This document shows positions 26,102 through 35,003 of a stretch of 64,000 nucleotides of DNA, piece by piece. Numbering within the stretch: the first letter of the stretch is position 1; each line of letters opens with the position of its first letter. Source of the DNA: Chloroflexota bacterium. Its GTDB lineage: Bacteria; Chloroflexota; Anaerolineae; Aggregatilineales; Phototrophicaceae. The stretch covers positions 62,001 to 126,000 of the forward strand of contig JAPOVL010000035.1 of NCBI GenBank assembly GCA_026708115.1, in the 5' to 3' direction. The notes beneath the pieces are model-generated. The model saw only the letters and a program-made list of their open reading frames with translations, was not told the DNA's origin and searched no databases. Position numbers and translations under genes: made by a program.

Positions 26102-27214
26102 TTAAATCACTTCGAGGTAATCCCGATCGGGCAACTCTGGGAAGGGCGCATGCGGTTCGGCCTGATACCAAAATGCCGTCGACGCGATATCGTCTTGCAG
26201 GGGCAAATAACGCCATTCTTCAAAGGGCGCTTTGTGCAGCGACCCGGAGCGCCAGCCCAAGGCTTGAATCGTCACTCGCAGGTCCTCCTCGAAGCGGATT
26301 GGATCCGGTATATGCCAGCGATACATGCCAAAGCGCTGCTGGCTCTGGTAGAACCCGTCCGGTTTGATCACCTGCGGCAGTCCCAGATAAGGCGTTGTGT
26401 AGGGCGTGTAGAATCCGTCCTGGTTGCCAAAGCACCAGGCGCCGCCAAAATAATCTTCGGTGCCGGTGCCGCATATGGTGGGAAAGTCGCTATCGCCGTC
26501 CATGTAGAATTTAATCTCGCCCTCGCCCCACCAGCTGCGGTTGTTGCTGCCCCAGGCCATGTAGGTGCCGACATAGTGGCCCATGCCCTGGACGCCATCG
26601 AGAATGGTATACACCTCTTTGTAGGGCAGCGGGTTGCTGCGGCGCCACTGCGCGTGCAAGTAGCCGACATCCTCCGGCACATCCGTCAGCGTGTAATCGA
26701 ATTGGTAAAACATGGGTTGTACCGGCTTATCCAGCAGGTTTTCTATCGTGACGCGGGCGCTTTTGCGGAAGGGCATTTCCCAATAGCTGTTGAAGGCGCT
26801 GTGGGAATTGGCGGAAATGGGCATCGAGTTGACGTGGCAGTATTCCGTCCAGCCATTGCAGAAGAAGTCCCCAAAAGGCACCTCGATCGACGGCGTCTCT
26901 TCATCATCCCAATAGAAGCGCAGGATCAAGGAGCGCCAGTACTGAGCAAAGGTGGTGATCCAGATATGCTGAATGGCGCCCGGCCCCTCGATCTCGGCTA
27001 GCGTCGTGACGCTGTTGGCTTCCAGGTGGATGCAAGGCGAGACCTTCCAGCCCTGCCCCAGGTCTTGCGCCGCGGACCAGGATACGCCATCGGTAGACAT
27101 GCCGCCCTTGCCCTTCTCGCCTTTGAAGTTCTCCGCGCTGATGGAGCGCGTCTTGGCCTTGGACAAGCGCGAGATATTGCCCATATTCAAATGCAATCCG
27201 TTGAAGTAATCCAC
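26102..27214 (-). CDS. DUF2961 / glycoside hydrolase family 172 protein
   Basis: A 370-residue protein typical of DUF2961, now family GH172, whose characterised members act on alpha-D-fructofuranosides, difructose dianhydride or D-arabinofuranosides and form trimers of double jelly-roll domains. Visible family blocks are GAIQHIWITT, VPFGDFFCNGW, WWGEGEIKFYMDGD and TGTEDYFGGAWCFG, the last two holding the glutamates used in catalysis. There is no signal peptide, so it acts in the cytoplasm on imported oligosaccharide. It is the last gene of the Opp-type transporter operon, 61 bases after the second ATPase, which links the transporter to a furanoside-containing sugar. Confidence 0.87.
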   Translation of the reverse strand: MDYFNGLHLNMGNISRLSKAKTRSISAENFKGEKGKGGMSTDGVSWSAAQDLGQGWKVSPCIHLEANSVTTLAEIEGPGAIQHIWITTFAQYWRSLILRFYWDDEETPSIEVPFGDFFCNGWTEYCHVNSMPISANSHSAFNSYWEMPFRKSARVTIENLLDKPVQPMFYQFDYTLTDVPEDVGYLHAQWRRSNPLPYKEVYTILDGVQGMGHYVGTYMAWGSNNRSWWGEGEIKFYMDGDSDFPTICGTGTEDYFGGAWCFGNQDGFYTPYTTPYLGLPQVIKPDGFYQSQQRFGMYRWHIPDPIRFEEDLRVTIQALGWRSGSLHKAPFEEWRYLPLQDDIASTAFWYQAEPHAPFPELPDRDYLEVI

Positions 27215-27275
27215 TCTGCCACCTCGTCAATCGTGTCTGTAATACCAACAAAGTAACGCGAATATCAGATTAACC

Positions 27276-28310
27276 TTAGCTTTGCGCAGGCCCTGCCACT
27301 GGGCTCTTCAGCCCAGGAACTTCGGCGTCTGGCTCGAAGTCGACCGGCTTGTAGCAAAGCGCCTGCCGCTCGTCCGAGACTTGCACCATTGGCGGCACTG
27401 TATTCTCGCAGATTGGCTGAACGTATTTGCAGCGCTTGGCGAACTTGCAGGCTTGCGCCTGAAACTCTTTGATCTCGATATCCGGCAGGGCGACGCCTCG
27501 CTCCCATTTGTGGTCAACCGTCGGCACCGAATCGAGCAGCAGCTCGGTATAGGGATGAGCGGAATCGGTCAGAATCTGTTCCGATGGACCGTACTCCACC
27601 ACACTGCCGCGGTACATGATGGCGATGTAATCGCTGACGTAGTAGGCGGTAGAGAGATCGTGCGTGATGTAGACGAAACTGACCTTGTATCTTTCTTTCA
27701 GTTCCAAGAAGAGATTGACGATATTCATGCGCAGCGAGGCATCGATCATGCTGACCGGTTCGTCGGCGACGATCAGTTTTGGACGCGGGATAAGGCTGCG
27801 CGCGACAGAGATGCGCTGCAGCTCGCCGCCCGAGAACTGATTGGCGTATTTGCCTTCGACGCGAGACAGATCGAGACCGACCGATTCCAGCACTTCAGCG
27901 ACGATCTCGCGCGCTTCTTTCCGGTTCTGCGCGATCTTTAAGCGAATTGCGGCATTGAAAAGATAGCGGTCGACCTTCTTGCGCGCGCTGAAGGCCTCGA
28001 AGGGGTTCTGGAAGATTGGCTGGACTGCCCGGTAGTATTCCCGCCCCTTCAGACCAGCGCCGCCCTTAGAAAACAAAGGGTGACCGTCGATAAGCACATC
28101 GCCAGACGTCGGTTGCTCCAGTTCCAGGATGATGCGCGCCAGCGTGGTCTTGCCGCTGCCGGATTCGCCCACGATGCTCAGTATCGATGGCTCTGCCGCC
28201 GGCAAGCTCAGGCTGACATCGTCGACAGCCACCAGGCGCGTCCCGAAGACCAAGCCGCCGATGCGGAACACCTTGCTCACATTGCGGAGTTCCAGCAGGT
28301 TCTCGCTCAA
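27276..28310 (-). CDS. ABC transporter ATP-binding protein, OppF type
   Basis: A 344-residue ATPase. Walker A GESGSGKTTLARI, signature FSGGELQRIS and Walker B LIVADEPVSMID are present, and the C-terminal oligopeptide-type extension has a cysteine set (CKFAKRCKYVQPIC). The expected VSALD is VSMID, a mild change. It starts at a TTG that overlaps the stop of the upstream ATPase, with GGAGAG eight bases before it, so translation is coupled. It energises import by the two permeases of this operon. Substrate is likely an oligosaccharide, given the GH172 neighbour, although family resemblance is to peptide importers. Confidence 0.9.
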   Translation of the reverse strand: MSENLLELRNVSKVFRIGGLVFGTRLVAVDDVSLSLPAAEPSILSIVGESGSGKTTLARIILELEQPTSGDVLIDGHPLFSKGGAGLKGREYYRAVQPIFQNPFEAFSARKKVDRYLFNAAIRLKIAQNRKEAREIVAEVLESVGLDLSRVEGKYANQFSGGELQRISVARSLIPRPKLIVADEPVSMIDASLRMNIVNLFLELKERYKVSFVYITHDLSTAYYVSDYIAIMYRGSVVEYGPSEQILTDSAHPYTELLLDSVPTVDHKWERGVALPDIEIKEFQAQACKFAKRCKYVQPICENTVPPMVQVSDERQALCYKPVDFEPDAEVPGLKSPVAGPAQS

Positions 28311-29284
28311 GACGCGCGCTCTCCATATAGGTGACAGGACACATAATGGTCCGGCTCGATCTGCAGCAAGGCCGGCTCCTGATGCGCGCAGTGGTCCATC
28401 ACTTTTGGGCAGCGCGCGGCAAAGCGACAGCCCGCCGGCGGGTCAATCAAGTTGGGCGGCCGGCCAGAAATGCCCACGCGCTGACTTCGATCGCCAACCC
28501 GCGGCAGGGACTGAATCAGCATCTGCGTATAGGGATGCAAAGGGTTGTTGAAGATAACTTCGGTGGGACCATATTCCACCAGCTTGCCGGCATACATGAT
28601 CGCCAGCCGGTCGCTAATCTGATAGTGCACGCCCATATCATGCGAGACGACGACCAAGGTGTTTTCCATCTGCTGCTGCAATTCCGTCAGCATCAGCAAA
28701 ATCCCCTTCTGCACCACCACATCCAGCGCCGTGGTCGGCTCGTCCGCCAGGACGATCTGCGGGTGCAGAAAGGTGCCAAGCGCCACCAGCACCCGCTGCT
28801 TCATGCCGCCGCTGAGTTGATGGGGGTAGGACTTCAAGACCTCGACCGGCAACTCCAGCTCTTTCAGATAAGCCGCCACCCGTTCGCGTATCGCCGTTTT
28901 GCCAGCCGCTTTGAGAGGGTGGCCCTTCGGCACAGCATCGAAAAACTGATTCTCGATGCGGATGACAGGATTGAGCACACTCATCGAGCCTTGGGGAATA
29001 TAGGAGATGAATTCCCACCAGTGTTCCCGGATAGCCCCCGGCCCGATGGTCTTGACCTTGCCGCTGCCATCGGGAAAATCGGCTTCGTAACTGCCGGAGA
29101 CGATTTGCAGCGGCGGCTGTATGTAATCGTAAAGCACCTTGAGCAAGGTCGATTTGCCGCAGCCCGATTCGCCGGCGATGCCCAGCACTTCGTCAGACAG
29201 AATATCGAAGCTGACGCCATCCACCGCCTGCACAACGCCGCGTGGCGTATCGTAATAGCACTTGAGTTCGCGCAGCCTAAGCAT
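28307..29284 (-). CDS. ABC transporter ATP-binding protein, OppD type
   Basis: A 325-residue ATPase with Walker A GESGCGKSTLLK, signature LSGGMKQRV and Walker B IVLADEPTTALD. The C-terminal Opp/Dpp region includes PPNLIDPPAGCRFAARCPKVMDHC, the conserved cysteine-bearing element. It overlaps the upstream permease by eight bases and the downstream OppF-like gene by four, a tightly coupled operon. Together with its partner it forms the heterodimeric nucleotide-binding unit. Confidence 0.9.
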   Translation of the reverse strand: MLRLRELKCYYDTPRGVVQAVDGVSFDILSDEVLGIAGESGCGKSTLLKVLYDYIQPPLQIVSGSYEADFPDGSGKVKTIGPGAIREHWWEFISYIPQGSMSVLNPVIRIENQFFDAVPKGHPLKAAGKTAIRERVAAYLKELELPVEVLKSYPHQLSGGMKQRVLVALGTFLHPQIVLADEPTTALDVVVQKGILLMLTELQQQMENTLVVVSHDMGVHYQISDRLAIMYAGKLVEYGPTEVIFNNPLHPYTQMLIQSLPRVGDRSQRVGISGRPPNLIDPPAGCRFAARCPKVMDHCAHQEPALLQIEPDHYVSCHLYGERAS

Positions 29285-30116
29285 CGCCGTGTCCTCGCCT
29301 TTCCGCCGACCGGCTCGCGATGCCGGTTGACAACAAGAACAGGCAGATGAACAGGACGATAATGGCGAAGACAGGCGAACCGATCCACCACCAGCGCTGC
29401 CCGAGCAGCGCCTGATGCTGCAAAGCCCAATAGATCATCGTGCCCAGCGTGGCCTCCTCCAAGCTCGACAAACCGATTACCGCCAGGCCCGATTCCGTGG
29501 CGATGGCGACCAGAACGGTGTTGACAAAATTGGCCATGGCCCAGCTGAAAATATGGGGCACGATCTCCTCCGCCAGTATTTGCACCGTGCCCGAGCCAGA
29601 GAAACGCGCCGTATTGACGAATTGCCGTTCGCGCATGCTCAATGCGATCGAACGCATCTGGCGGGCGGGCCAGGGCCAATTGAAGAGAATCAAGATGATG
29701 CTGATCAGCAACAGGGAGGCCCGTCCCTGCAAGAGCGACGACATCAATATGAGGATGGGTAAAGACGGCACCACAATAAACACGTCGGCAAAAAGAGTGA
29801 TGACCCGATCGGCGGAGCCGCCGAGGAAGCCGGCCGCCAAGCCGGCAAAGACGCCGATCAGCGTGGCGAAGAAGGCGACAAAGACGCCGATGAAGAGCGA
29901 GTTCTGTGTCGCGTAAGACAGCAGCCAGAAGGTGTCTTGCCCCAGATTGGTCGTGCCCAGGAAATGCTCGGCGCTGGGCGGCAGGTTGCGCGGGTGGCGA
30001 ATCCAGTCGCGGGGATCTTCCGGCGAAAGGAAAGGCAAGATACCGCCAAGAATGATGAAGACGGCCAGGATAATCAAGCCGATGGTCAGCCGCGGGCTCG
30101 TCCGGCGCATCATCAC
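29277..30116 (-). CDS. ABC transporter permease, OppC/DppC type
   Basis: A 279-residue inner membrane protein with about six hydrophobic segments. It begins with a membrane segment (LTIGLIILAVFIILGG), then the exported loop typical of DppC proteins including HFLGTTNLGQDTFWLLSYAT, and the EAA-type loop region GSGTVQILAEEIVPHIFSWA that docks on the ATPase. It overlaps the upstream permease by four bases at an ATGA junction, so it is translationally coupled. Confidence 0.9.
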   Translation of the reverse strand: MMMRRTSPRLTIGLIILAVFIILGGILPFLSPEDPRDWIRHPRNLPPSAEHFLGTTNLGQDTFWLLSYATQNSLFIGVFVAFFATLIGVFAGLAAGFLGGSADRVITLFADVFIVVPSLPILILMSSLLQGRASLLLISIILILFNWPWPARQMRSIALSMRERQFVNTARFSGSGTVQILAEEIVPHIFSWAMANFVNTVLVAIATESGLAVIGLSSLEEATLGTMIYWALQHQALLGQRWWWIGSPVFAIIVLFICLFLLSTGIASRSAERRGHGDA

Positions 30117-31111
30117 CTCTGCCTGATCCGCGGGTCAAATACGGGATAGAGCAGGTCGATGATCAGCGTGGAGGTGGCGACGGCGATAATAGAAATCGTA
30201 ATCGTGCCCATGAGCAAATTGTAGTCGGCTTGCAAGACCGCGTTATAAGTCATCGTGCCCAAGCCGGGATAACCAAACAGGATCTCCGTAATCAGCGCCC
30301 CGTTGAAGATGGTGCCAATCTGCAGCGCCAGCACGGTGACCTGCGGCAAGATGGCGTTGCGCAGGACGTAGGCGGTCATGATGCGCCCCTCGCCCGCGCC
30401 CTTCAACTTGGCGAAGTAGACAAAGTCTTCTTCCGAGATGCTCGAGGAAAGCGCCTTCATGCTCAAGACCCACCAGCCGAAGCCGACGATGACAATCGAG
30501 GCCGCTGGCAGAATCGAGTTGTAGATCACGCTGGAGATGAACTCCAGGGAAGGCGGATCGCCGCGGATGGAGAAAAAGAGCGGAAAAATCGGATTGATAT
30601 GAATGAAAAGGATGATCAAGATGAGCGCGGTGATGTAATACGGTATGGGATAAACGAAGATGGCGATGATCTCCAGCGTGCGCGAAGAGAGCCAGCGGCT
30701 CCGGTAACCGGCCAGCAGCCCAATGGCATTGCCCAGGATCCAGGCGATGATGGTAGAACTCAGCAGCAAGCCCAGCGTCCAGGGCAGCGCCCGCCCGATC
30801 AATTCGTTCACCGGCGTCGGGAACATCGACAGCGAAGGACCGAATTCCCGCGTGACGAAGATGCGCTGCATGAAGCCGAAATACTGCTCCATTAGCGTCC
30901 CTTCCAAGCCGAAAGCCTGCGTCAGCGTGGCCCGCATCGCCTCGACCTGTTCCGCTTCCATATAGGCGCCGCGCGTCATAATGCGGCCCAGCATGGCTTC
31001 AACCGGATCCGTCGGCATGAAACGCGGCACGAAGAAAACGACCGTGATGCCGATCCAGATCACCAGCACATAGGCGATGAGCCGCGTGACCACGAACTTG
31101 GCGAATTGCAT
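30113..31111 (-). CDS. ABC transporter permease, OppB/DppB type
   Basis: A 332-residue permease. The first membrane segment (VVTRLIAYVLVIWIGITVVFFVPRFMP) and the following LGRIMTR region match the OppB N-terminus. Later come GYRSRWLS and a C-terminal segment with LFGYPGLGTMTYNAVLQADYNLLMGT, the hallmark of DppB/OppB, where the family consensus is E..F..PG.G......A....D.P...G. It is separated from the binding-protein gene by 94 bases that contain a strong hairpin. Confidence 0.9.
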   Translation of the reverse strand: MQFAKFVVTRLIAYVLVIWIGITVVFFVPRFMPTDPVEAMLGRIMTRGAYMEAEQVEAMRATLTQAFGLEGTLMEQYFGFMQRIFVTREFGPSLSMFPTPVNELIGRALPWTLGLLLSSTIIAWILGNAIGLLAGYRSRWLSSRTLEIIAIFVYPIPYYITALILIILFIHINPIFPLFFSIRGDPPSLEFISSVIYNSILPAASIVIVGFGWWVLSMKALSSSISEEDFVYFAKLKGAGEGRIMTAYVLRNAILPQVTVLALQIGTIFNGALITEILFGYPGLGTMTYNAVLQADYNLLMGTITISIIAVATSTLIIDLLYPVFDPRIRQR

Positions 31112-31138
31112 CTTGCGTCCTCTGGCAAGTCAGCAAAG

Positions 31139-31187
31139 TCTCCCCCCGAAGGTCAGTGTCTACGCGACCCATTGCAATGGGGGGAGA
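31139..31187. other. Hairpin between binding-protein and permease genes
   Basis: TCTCCCCCC pairs perfectly with GGGGGGAGA around a 31-base loop that contains the 20-base repeat also found, inverted, inside the MFS gene. In binding-protein operons such hairpins often protect the upstream message and lower permease expression; that role is inferred. Confidence 0.6.
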
Positions 31188-31205
31188 TATAGAGGAAGTA
31201 CCCGT

Positions 31206-33107
31206 CTAGCCGTCACTCTTTGGCTGGATAAAGGGCATGTGATACTTGAATAGCGACCACCACCACCAGGGTCCTTCATAGAAGTAATCGGCGGTGGGCA
31301 AGCCGTCCCAATAGGTCGTGATCACCGGCACGAATTTCGAGGTGCCGAACATCGGCAGCCAGGGCCGCTCGACGATGAACTGCTTCTCGAATTCCGTCAG
31401 CAGAGGAATCGTGTCCGGGTGATCGCTCGGCAGCGGCGCGATCTGATCCAGGATCCCGCTGAGCGCGTCGCTGTCGTAACGCATAGCGTTGCCGGGCGCC
31501 GGCTGACCAATGGGCACGATATGCCGTTTGTGCCAGAAGGCGTCCAGCAGGTCCCAGCTATCGGGCAAGGCGCCACAGCCGGGCCAATAAGAGCCGGCGT
31601 CAAACTCGCCGCGGCTGTATTGGCTCCAGAAGGTGCCGGAGTCCATCTGTTGCACGGCCGCGTCGATGCCAAAAGCGCGCCAGTTATCGGCGACGGCGAA
31701 AGCCAAACGCTGCGACTGCACCTCGAAGTTCGAGGGCGAGTTGATGGTGATCTGCCAGGGGCTGCCGTCCGGTTTGTGCCAAGCGCCGTCCTGCAGCGTG
31801 AAGCCCTCGGCTTGCAGCATCTCGGTCGCTTTATCCGGATCGTGCTTCCACCAGCCGACGCCGAAGAGATCGACCAGCGCTTCTTCACTTTCAGGCAAGC
31901 CTTCAACGCCTTGGTCCGCCAAGATCGCTGCGATGTCGACGGCATAATTCGGATCGAAGGGTTGATAACCGTCTTCGAAGGCGAACTCCGTCATCCAGTC
32001 GCGCATGGGCTTGTGGAAGGCATCGTGAATGACTTGCACCGGCGGCACAGCCAGCGGCGATACGCGCAGGATGCCGGCGAAGGTCGCCAAGCCGACGCTC
32101 TTGATATCGGTCGCTAGCGCCATCGCCCAGCGCACATTCTGGTTATCCCAGGGTTCCTGCGAATTGGAGAAGACGATGCCGCGCTCGCAGGGGTCATCGA
32201 AGTTGGCCCAGGGGAAGTCTTCGTGCCAGGCGCGGGCGTTCGGGTTGGCATCGCGCAGGATGTCCCAAGCCTCGGGCGAGATATCGGTGAAGATATCTAG
32301 CTGGTTCTGAATGCCGGCGATGATGCGGCGCTCTTCCGTGCCATAGAAACGGAATAGGACGTGCTCCGGTCCGGGCTCGCCGAAAATCTGGCCCACATCC
32401 GTATGCTCCCAGTCCGCGCGCTTGTCGTAGAGGAACCAGTTGCCATTGGGATCGACATCGGCCAAGGTGTAAGGTCCGCTGACGACTGGCGGGTAATTCT
32501 GGAAGGTGGCCGGGTCTTCGTTCTCCCAAATATGTTTGGGAACCAGACGGAAGGAATCGCCCCAAATGTGCACGCCCAGCGTATAGCCCAGGCGCGGTTC
32601 CGACCGTTTCGTATTCAGAATCATCGTCAGGTCGTCAACCACCTCATAGCTGTCCACGACCTGTGACAGGAAGCCGTGATAAGGGAACTCCGGCGTGTTC
32701 AACACCATGTCGATGGTGAAGGCCATGTCCGCAGTCGTGATCGGCTCGCCATCGCTCCAGGCCAGGTTCTCGCGCAAAGTAATCCGGAAGCTGGTGAAGT
32801 CGTCATTGAGCGCCTCCGGCATTTCCGCCGCCAAGCCGGGGAATTGTTCGCCAGTCGCGGTGTTGATCTCCCACATATTGGAATAAGCCAACTGGTGCAA
32901 GCCCTGGTTGAAGCGCGTGCCCGCTTGATAAGGATTGGTCTGCGTGGGATTGTCGATGCGGCCGTCAAGCTGGTCCACAATCAGCGTCGTCGCGCGGGGC
33001 GTTCCGACCTCTGTCATATCCTGCGCGGAAACGAGCGCGGTAGAAGGCAGGATGACGAGCGCCAAAAGAAAGACCGCGAAAAGGATTCTGCCGTACTTTT
33101 TGTACAT
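31206..33107 (-). CDS. ABC transporter substrate-binding protein, family 5 (Opp/Dpp type)
   Basis: A 633-residue exported binding protein. The signal peptide runs from MYKKYGRILF through a long hydrophobic core to VSAQD; there is no lipobox cysteine. The mature part has the family 5 blocks FRITLRENLAWSDGEPITTADMAFT in part, YTLADVDPNGNWFLYDKR, and later helices and strands with IVPIGQPAPGNA. The start is fixed by AAAGGAGAACAACC before ATG; a longer frame upstream is non-coding. It heads the Opp-type operon that ends with the GH172 enzyme. In thermophilic and soil bacteria many family 5 proteins bind oligosaccharides rather than peptides, which would suit this context. Confidence 0.9.
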   Translation of the reverse strand: MYKKYGRILFAVFLLALVILPSTALVSAQDMTEVGTPRATTLIVDQLDGRIDNPTQTNPYQAGTRFNQGLHQLAYSNMWEINTATGEQFPGLAAEMPEALNDDFTSFRITLRENLAWSDGEPITTADMAFTIDMVLNTPEFPYHGFLSQVVDSYEVVDDLTMILNTKRSEPRLGYTLGVHIWGDSFRLVPKHIWENEDPATFQNYPPVVSGPYTLADVDPNGNWFLYDKRADWEHTDVGQIFGEPGPEHVLFRFYGTEERRIIAGIQNQLDIFTDISPEAWDILRDANPNARAWHEDFPWANFDDPCERGIVFSNSQEPWDNQNVRWAMALATDIKSVGLATFAGILRVSPLAVPPVQVIHDAFHKPMRDWMTEFAFEDGYQPFDPNYAVDIAAILADQGVEGLPESEEALVDLFGVGWWKHDPDKATEMLQAEGFTLQDGAWHKPDGSPWQITINSPSNFEVQSQRLAFAVADNWRAFGIDAAVQQMDSGTFWSQYSRGEFDAGSYWPGCGALPDSWDLLDAFWHKRHIVPIGQPAPGNAMRYDSDALSGILDQIAPLPSDHPDTIPLLTEFEKQFIVERPWLPMFGTSKFVPVITTYWDGLPTADYFYEGPWWWWSLFKYHMPFIQPKSDG

Positions 33108-33542
33108 GGTTGTTCTCCTTTCATGTTTTTGAAGTTTGAAATATGGATGGGATATCTCTATTCGATTGCCTTCGCCTTTCTCTCCGCCAGCATAGTGATT
33201 AGTACGACAATGGCTGCGACTTAAATCATACAATATCGCATCTGCAATGCGTGTGCAAAAACTGCCGCAAATGCCTAAGCATCAGCGCGCCCCCGTGTAA
33301 ACCGCGCCCGATTGCCAGGTCAGCCGATGAATGCCTTGCGCCCCTGTCATTCGCCTTTCTTGCCAAGCGCGAGCCTTGTGGCTACAATAGCCGCCAACAA
33401 AAGCGGTCTTCCGCGCTTTTCAGTTTTGCGCCAATTGCACAGCCTGGTAGGAAGGAGATCGACTCTATCGCTGGGCTTCTGCCCCATGTTGGGTGGAAGA
33501 TCATCCCTGTTAGCTACTGACTATCTACTGTGAGGTCCCATT
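33108..33542. other. Intergenic region between two divergent binding-protein operons
   Basis: It carries the promoters of the leftward Opp-type and rightward Mal-type operons. Only the rightward promoter could be assigned. The part next to the leftward gene is A/T-rich. No gene or repeat copy was found. Confidence 0.45.
33360..33388 (+). promoter_or_regulatory. Predicted promoter of the rightward sugar ABC operon
   Basis: TTGCCA and TACAAT are separated by 17 bases. The implied leader is about 150 bases long, enough for an operator, but no clear palindrome is seen in it. Confidence 0.58.
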
Positions 33543-34826
33543 ATGAAACGCATCTGTACAATTCTTGTTTTTCTCTTGCTGTTGACATCGGCCTCGATGT
33601 TCACAAGCGCCCAGGACGAAGTGACCTTGGGCTTCGTCTATGGGTCTTTCGCGCCCCAGGAAAAATGGGAGGCCTATTTTGAAGGTTTCCTGGCGGAGCA
33701 TCCCGAAGTAACAATCAACTACATCCCCGTTCCACTGGATAGCTGGGGCGACTATACCCAGAAGATCGTCACCACCATGCTCGGTGGCGAGCGCGTCGAT
33801 GTCATCTGGAACGCCATTGAAGCCGTACCGCTGATGGCCGAGCGCGGCGTCCTGCTGGAGTTGGACTCGTTCATCGAAAGCGATCCGGATATCCAGGAAT
33901 TCCTGGACGATGCCCATCCCAAGCTGCTTGAGGGATTGCGCTGGAACGATCAGCAATATCTGCTGCCTTTCGCCTGGAATACCACGCTGATTTACTACAA
34001 CAAGTCGGTCCTGGAAAGCGCTGGCCTCGCAGAGCCCGCGCCCGACTGGACCTGGGACGATTTTCTGCATTACGCCCAGACTATCGCACAAGATAGCGAC
34101 GGCGACGGCACCAACGATGTATGGGGCTTCCATTCTGCCTCCTGGCTCTGGCACCTGGGTCCCTGGGCGGTAGCCAACGGCTCCTTCTTCCTTAACGAAG
34201 ACTTCACCGAGCCCTGGTACGACCGTCCCGAAACGATCGAGGCCTTCCAGTTTGTCCACGACCTGATGTGGGAACACGGCGTCGCGCCCACGGGCTCTTT
34301 TAACTTCCGGGAAGCCTTTGTCGCCGGCACCCTGGGCATGATGATCGATTCCCCGGCGGGGCGCCAGCGCTTGATCCCGGCCGGTATGTCCGCCGATGAC
34401 TACGATGTCAACTTCTTCCCCACCAAGTCGGGCGAGGCGGCCATGGGCTCCCAATGGGGCACGGACGGCTACGGCATCACCAAAGACAGCGAACACCCGG
34501 ATTTGGCTTGGGAGATGGTGAAGCATCTTGTCAGCACCGATGTCATGTCCAAGCTGCTTTCGGGCGAATTCGCCTCGGCCAGCGCGCCGGCCCGGACGTC
34601 ATTGGCCAGCGACCCAGTTTTGGTCGCGGCCAGCCCGGCCAATTACTGGCGCTTCTACGAGGCGCTCGACGGTGGCCGCACCGTCATCAACGCGCCCTAT
34701 TTCGCGGAATTAGCGGAAATACATGATCGCTATATGTCACAAGCCTGGGCCAATGAAATGTCCATCGCCGACGCCGCCGCTAACATTCAAGCCGATATGG
34801 AAGCGGTGATCGCGGAAAATAGCTAG
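33543..34826 (+). CDS. Sugar ABC transporter substrate-binding protein, family 1 (MalE/UgpB type)
   Basis: A 427-residue exported binding protein. The signal peptide MKRICTILVFLLLLTSASMF ends at TSAQDE without a lipobox. The mature part follows the family 1 layout: VTLGFVYGSFAPQEKWEAYFEGF, INYIPVPLDSW, DVIWNAIEAVPLMAERGVLL, and FAWNTTLIYYNKSVLESAGL, where the aromatic-rich YYNK region lines the sugar site. GAGG precedes the ATG. It is followed by two permeases, a GH116-like glycosidase and a NodB deacetylase, so the ligand is likely a beta-linked, possibly acetylated, oligosaccharide. No ATPase gene is nearby; a shared MsiK-like ATPase elsewhere is expected. Confidence 0.9.
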   Translation: MKRICTILVFLLLLTSASMFTSAQDEVTLGFVYGSFAPQEKWEAYFEGFLAEHPEVTINYIPVPLDSWGDYTQKIVTTMLGGERVDVIWNAIEAVPLMAERGVLLELDSFIESDPDIQEFLDDAHPKLLEGLRWNDQQYLLPFAWNTTLIYYNKSVLESAGLAEPAPDWTWDDFLHYAQTIAQDSDGDGTNDVWGFHSASWLWHLGPWAVANGSFFLNEDFTEPWYDRPETIEAFQFVHDLMWEHGVAPTGSFNFREAFVAGTLGMMIDSPAGRQRLIPAGMSADDYDVNFFPTKSGEAAMGSQWGTDGYGITKDSEHPDLAWEMVKHLVSTDVMSKLLSGEFASASAPARTSLASDPVLVAASPANYWRFYEALDGGRTVINAPYFAELAEIHDRYMSQAWANEMSIADAAANIQADMEAVIAENS

Positions 34827-34837
34827 GCAAGACTGCC

Positions 34838-34872
34838 AAAGGCGGGGTGGAGCCCTCTCCAGTCCGCCTTTT
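34838..34872 (+). terminator. Hairpin with T-run between binding-protein and permease genes
   Basis: AAAGGCGG pairs with CCGCCTTT and ends in TTTT, an intrinsic-terminator form with an 18-base loop. Lying inside an operon, it probably gives partial termination, keeping binding protein in excess of permeases. Confidence 0.6.
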
Positions 34873-35003
34873 CAAGCAAAAGGACATGCCCGGCATCTTT
34901 CCGCTGCCGGCTGTTTCTTGGCCCGTCCCAGGCGGGGCGTATTCTGCCAGGGACAGCCTGTGGACGACGCAAAAGGTCGCAGTCGATAAGGCAAATTGTC
35001 CTG

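Noticed and set aside
28331..29350. Long frames on the plus strand opposite the Opp-type ATPase genes
   Set aside because: They are antisense shadows. The minus-strand frames have intact Walker A, signature and Walker B motifs and overlapping start and stop codons.
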